A stretch of DNA of 64,000 nucleotides from Acidimicrobiia bacterium. Its GTDB lineage: Bacteria > Actinomycetota > Acidimicrobiia > Spongiisociales > Spongiisociaceae. Location of the stretch: NCBI GenBank assembly GCA_011523635.1, contig WTGI01000087.1:1-64000 (forward strand). Reading direction: 5' to 3'. The position numbers and the translations under genes are program-made. The notes below the pieces were generated by a model. It ran no database searches, was not told the DNA's origin, and worked only from the letters and a program-made list of their open reading frames with translations. Positions 61,253-64,000 of this stretch are shown piece after piece (position 1 is the stretch's first letter; each line of letters opens with the position of its first letter).

Positions 61253-61441
61253 GAGGGTGAGGGAGATTACGAGTAGCGCGATGGCTACGTAGGCAGACCG
61301 ATCGTTCGGGGCGCCCCTCCTCCCCCTGCCTCCGGCGCGTTGGCGGTGTTGTCTACCGGCACTCGAGAGTCTTGGCGGAGAGGAGATTTCCCTGGCCCTT
61401 CACTTCATCATCCGGCGGATCCGGCTCTCGGACTTGGAAAC

Positions 61442-62473
61442 CTAGAACCGGCCGGATGACTCGAGGACTCCCTGCAGGACGTCGAACTGTTCCAGGCATC
61501 GGCCGGATCCGACCACCACCGACTGGAGGGGCCGTTCGGCGATCTCGACCCGCAAGCCGGTCTCGAACGCCAGCCGGTGATGCAGTACCTTGAGCAAGGC
61601 GCCTCCGCCCGTGATCGTGATGCCCACGTTCATCAGGTCGGCGGCCAGCTCGGGCGGCGTGTTGTCCAGGGTGTACCGGATCGCATCGATCATCATCGAC
61701 AGAGGTTCCTGGATGGCTGCCCTGACTTCGGAAGCGGTGAGCAGCACGGTCTTCGGCAGGCCGGCCACCAGGTCGCGGCCCTTCACCTCGGCGCTCGGCT
61801 CGTTGTGATACGGATAGGCCGATCCGATCGCCATCTTGATCTGCTCCGCGGTGCGCAGGCCCAGCAGGAGGTTGTGCTCCTTCTTCACCCATTCGACGAT
61901 CCGCTCGTCCATGTCGTCGCCACCCACGCGGACGCTCCTCGACACCACGATGCCGCCCATGGCGATGACCGCCACCTCCGTGGTTCCGCCACCGATGTCG
62001 ACCACCATCGAGCCGGTGGGCTCGTTGACCGGCAATCCGCATCCGATGGCCGCCGCCATCGGCTCATCGATGGTGAAGGCGTTGCGGGCGCCGGCGTGGT
62101 AGGCCGCCTCCTCCACAGCCCTCCGTTCCACCCCGGTGATGCCGGAAGGCACGCAGATCACGATCCTCGGCTTGGCCCAGCGGCGGCGGTGCACCTTCTT
62201 GATGAAGTAACGGAGCATGCGCTCGGTGATGTCGAAGTCGGCGATCACACCGTCCCGGAGAGGCCTGATCGCCTTCACGTGCGACGGGGTGCGGCCGATC
62301 ATGCGCTTGGCGTCCATGCCCACGGCCAGCGCCTCGTTGGTGTTGGTGTTGATGGCCACCACCGAAGGCTCGTTCAGCAGGACACCCTGGTTGCGGACGT
62401 AGACGAGGGTATTGGCTGTACCCAGATCGACCGCCATGTCCTGGCCGGCAACGACGAACGGGTTATCTGGCAT
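61442..62473 (-). CDS. mreB: Rod shape-determining protein MreB (actin-like)
   Basis: 343 residues. Actin-fold phosphate loops: VDLGTANTLVY, SMVVDIGGGTTEVAVIAMGG and VGGDDMDERIVEW; MIGRTPSHVKAIRPLRDGVI and GVERRAVEEAAYHAGARN are family-specific. The C-terminal part has NVGITITGGGALLKVLHHRL. Organises lateral wall synthesis with MreC/D, RodA and PBP2 encoded downstream. Divergent actinobacterial lineages that keep mreB are mostly non-mycelial rods or deep groups, which fits an early branching class. Confidence 0.96.
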   Translation of the reverse strand: MPDNPFVVAGQDMAVDLGTANTLVYVRNQGVLLNEPSVVAINTNTNEALAVGMDAKRMIGRTPSHVKAIRPLRDGVIADFDITERMLRYFIKKVHRRRWAKPRIVICVPSGITGVERRAVEEAAYHAGARNAFTIDEPMAAAIGCGLPVNEPTGSMVVDIGGGTTEVAVIAMGGIVVSRSVRVGGDDMDERIVEWVKKEHNLLLGLRTAEQIKMAIGSAYPYHNEPSAEVKGRDLVAGLPKTVLLTASEVRAAIQEPLSMMIDAIRYTLDNTPPELAADLMNVGITITGGGALLKVLHHRLAFETGLRVEIAERPLQSVVVGSGRCLEQFDVLQGVLESSGRF

Positions 62474-62563
62474 TGATTGAAGGTCCCTGTCGCTGGTCTC
62501 GGGCCAACTCTACCCTATGGATGGGCTCTTCGGACATCCGGTCTGCTCCCGGCTCTGCAACCA

Positions 62564-62968
62564 TCAGGTGAACCAGAGCGCCAGTTCGCGCGCGGCGCTC
62601 GCCGGGCTGTCGGATCCGTGGACGATGTTCTCCCCCACCTCCAGGCCGAAGTCGCCGCGGATGGTGCCCGGTAGGGCCACGGCGGGATCGGTCGCTCCCA
62701 CCAGGGCTCGAGCCACCGTGATGGCCGATTCGCCCGACCAATGCATGGCGACTACCGGACCGGAGGTGATGAACTCGATCAGGCCGGCGTAGAAGGGCTT
62801 CCCCTCGTGCTCGGCGTAGTGCGCGGTCGCGGTGGCGCTGTCCGGCAAGACCATCTCGAGGCGATGCAGGTCGAGTCCCTTCGCCTCGAACCGGGAGATC
62901 ACCTCGCCGACCAGGCGACGCCTTACCCCGTCCGGCTTCACCATTATGAAGGTGTCTTCGTGGGCCAT
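62564..62968 (-). CDS. ndk: Nucleoside-diphosphate kinase
   Basis: Equilibrates NTP pools by a phospho-His intermediate. 134 residues from the ATG at 62968 (MAHEDTFIMVKPDGVRRRLVG). Active-site His in GENIVHGSDSPASA; YAEHEGKPFY and SGPVVAMHWSGE are complete. 40 open codons upstream of the ATG are not part of the protein. Next to folC as in other actinobacteria. Confidence 0.96.
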   Translation of the reverse strand: MAHEDTFIMVKPDGVRRRLVGEVISRFEAKGLDLHRLEMVLPDSATATAHYAEHEGKPFYAGLIEFITSGPVVAMHWSGESAITVARALVGATDPAVALPGTIRGDFGLEVGENIVHGSDSPASAARELALWFT

Positions 62969-63041
62969 CGCTGTGCCTGCCTTTTCATAGTCTCTGGTCG
63001 GTAGTTCCGGTTGTACTGTCGACCGGCGACCCCCCGGGCGT

Positions 63042-63108
63042 CGGTGGTCAGTGGTCAGTGGTCGGTCTAATCCAATATAAACTAGCAACCAGCAACTGGC
63101 AACTAGCG
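63042..63108. repeat. Heptamer arrays (GTGGTCA and CAACTAG units) between ndk and folC
   Basis: Two adjoining arrays: GGTGGTCAGTGGTCAGTGGT (63043-63062), then after CTAATCCAATATAAACTAGC a run of CAACCAG/CAACTGG/CAACTAG units (to 63108), followed by the hairpin GCGTCCGGACGC and the folC stop. Shows that both unit types belong to one system. Confidence 0.85.
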
Positions 63109-63118
63109 TCCGGACGCT

Positions 63119-64000
63119 TCAGGCACCCTCCTGCCGGACCAACCCGGTGCGGGCCTCGCCGGCCACATAGAAGGAGCCGGTGATGAGAACGGCGCCGTCA
63201 CTTCCACTCCACTCCTTGGCCAGCTCCACGGCGGCGCGGACAGGCCTCACCCACGTCACCGGGATGCCGGGTAGCACCCTCTCCAGCGCCACCACGAGGT
63301 CGCTCGGTTCGGCGGCCCGCTCGTGATCCGCCGCGGTGGCGATGGCCTGGCCGACCAGCTCCCCGAAGGGCGCCAGCATGGAGTGGATGTCCTTGTCCCG
63401 GAAGGCGCCGACGACGAGCGTCCAGCCTGCCGCCGGCATCTCCTCGCGCAGCGTCCTCGCCAGCGCCACGGTGGCCTCGGGGTTGTGGGCGCCGTCCAGC
63501 ACCACCAGTGGCTCCCGTCCCACCACTTCCATCCTGGCCGGGACCTTGGTGCCGGCCAGGCCGTCACGGACCGCTTCGGATGGCAGGGCCCGCCCGAACA
63601 GCTCCTCGACCGCCGCCACGGCCACAGCCGCGTTGGCCGCCTGGTGGCGACCGTGGAGGGGGAGGTAGAGATCGTCGTATTGCTCGTAGATCCCGTCGAG
63701 ATCGTACGACCAGCCGCCTACCGACATGCGCAGGTCCTCGATCCGGAAGTCCCGGCCCACCGCCCGGCGCAGCGCTCCCAACTCGTCCGCTCGCCGATCG
63801 GCCTCGGGCTCCACCTCCCAGGGCAGGTTCCCGGTCACCAGCACCCCACCGGCCTTGAGGATGGCCAGCTTCTCGCGGGCAATTTCGACCTCGGTGGTCC
63901 CCAGGTACTCGGCGTGATCGATCGAGACACCGGTCAGCACCGCCACCTGGCTCTCCAGCACGTTGGTGGCGTCGAGGCGACCCCCCATCCCCACCTCGAC
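63119..64000 (-). CDS. folC: Folylpolyglutamate / dihydrofolate synthase (N-terminus outside window)
   Basis: Adds glutamate to folates. The frame is open to base 64000, so the protein's N-terminal ATP-binding part (with the P-loop) lies beyond the window. Visible: VEVGMGGRLDATNV, VAVLTGVSIDHAEYLGTT, the ligase middle LHGRHQAANAAVAVAAVEEL and the C-terminal Mur-ligase domain VVLDGAHNPEATVALARTL, VVGAFRDKDIHSML and LITGSFYVAGEA. These are clear folC signatures. Upstream of ndk in the usual order valS-folC-ndk. Confidence 0.93.
   Translation of the reverse strand, partial: VEVGMGGRLDATNVLESQVAVLTGVSIDHAEYLGTTEVEIAREKLAILKAGGVLVTGNLPWEVEPEADRRADELGALRRAVGRDFRIEDLRMSVGGWSYDLDGIYEQYDDLYLPLHGRHQAANAAVAVAAVEELFGRALPSEAVRDGLAGTKVPARMEVVGREPLVVLDGAHNPEATVALARTLREEMPAAGWTLVVGAFRDKDIHSMLAPFGELVGQAIATAADHERAAEPSDLVVALERVLPGIPVTWVRPVRAAVELAKEWSGSDGAVLITGSFYVAGEARTGLVRQEGA

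Overview
This is a high-GC bacterial chromosome segment, almost certainly from an actinomycetote. Evidence: the initiator tRNA is nearly a match to the actinobacterial tRNA-fMet; there is an InhA-like enoyl reductase; and the gene order folC-ndk / rplU-rpmA-obgE-proB / nadD-rsfS-leuS-comEA-comEC-holA-rpsT / hrcA-dnaJ-phoH-pgpH-ybeY-corC-era follows the ancestral actinobacterial order. The absence of mycobacterial or streptomycete marker genes suggests a deep class such as Acidimicrobiia; that placement is inference. No prophage, CRISPR array, transposase or rRNA is visible.

Layout. 1-7 kb: the end of lepA, then a convergent tryptophan operon trpE-ygfZ-trpC-trpF-trpB-trpA (no trpG or trpD), tightly coupled by 4-bp start/stop overlaps. 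7-9.5 kb: a lectin-L,D-transpeptidase, a nitroreductase with a small DUF-type partner, tRNA-fMet and a 56-residue coiled-coil membrane protein. 9.6-19 kb: an amidohydrolase, ccdA, fabI, acs, and a lipoate block in which a fused LipB-LipA enzyme lies directly downstream of an E2 acyltransferase and dihydrolipoyl dehydrogenase, so the maker of the cofactor sits next to its users. 19-27 kb: small unknown genes, a beta-propeller lipoprotein, sufC-sufS-sufU and fumC.

27-36 kb: era, corC, ybeY, a PgpH-like HD phosphodiesterase, phoH, dnaJ and hrcA, a translation/stress block. 36-47 kb: rpsT, holA, an SDR, comEC, comEA, an ABC exporter pair, leuS, tRNA-Ala, rsfS. 47-54 kb: nadD, an M23 peptidase, trkA-trkH, proB, obgE, rpmA, rplU. 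54-64 kb: rng, the elongasome genes rodA-mrdA-mreD-mreC-mreB, ndk and the end of folC.

Three layers of structure are not explained by the genes. (1) Short arrays of 7-bp units (CTAGTTG and TCAGTGG families) sit on gene 3' ends and frequently supply the stop codon; because the unit is 7 bp and contains the palindrome CTAG, three units place TAG in all six frames. (2) At least three families of small non-coding elements with terminal inverted repeats (about 165, 103 and 205 bp) are inserted at gene junctions, some giving a -10 box or lying against a start codon. (3) comEA, comEC and rsfS have no ATG/GTG/TTG at the position where the protein family should start but do have ATA there, twice in an ATAG stop/start overlap. 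Several genes also look leaderless (a TANNNT box 4-9 nt upstream of the start).
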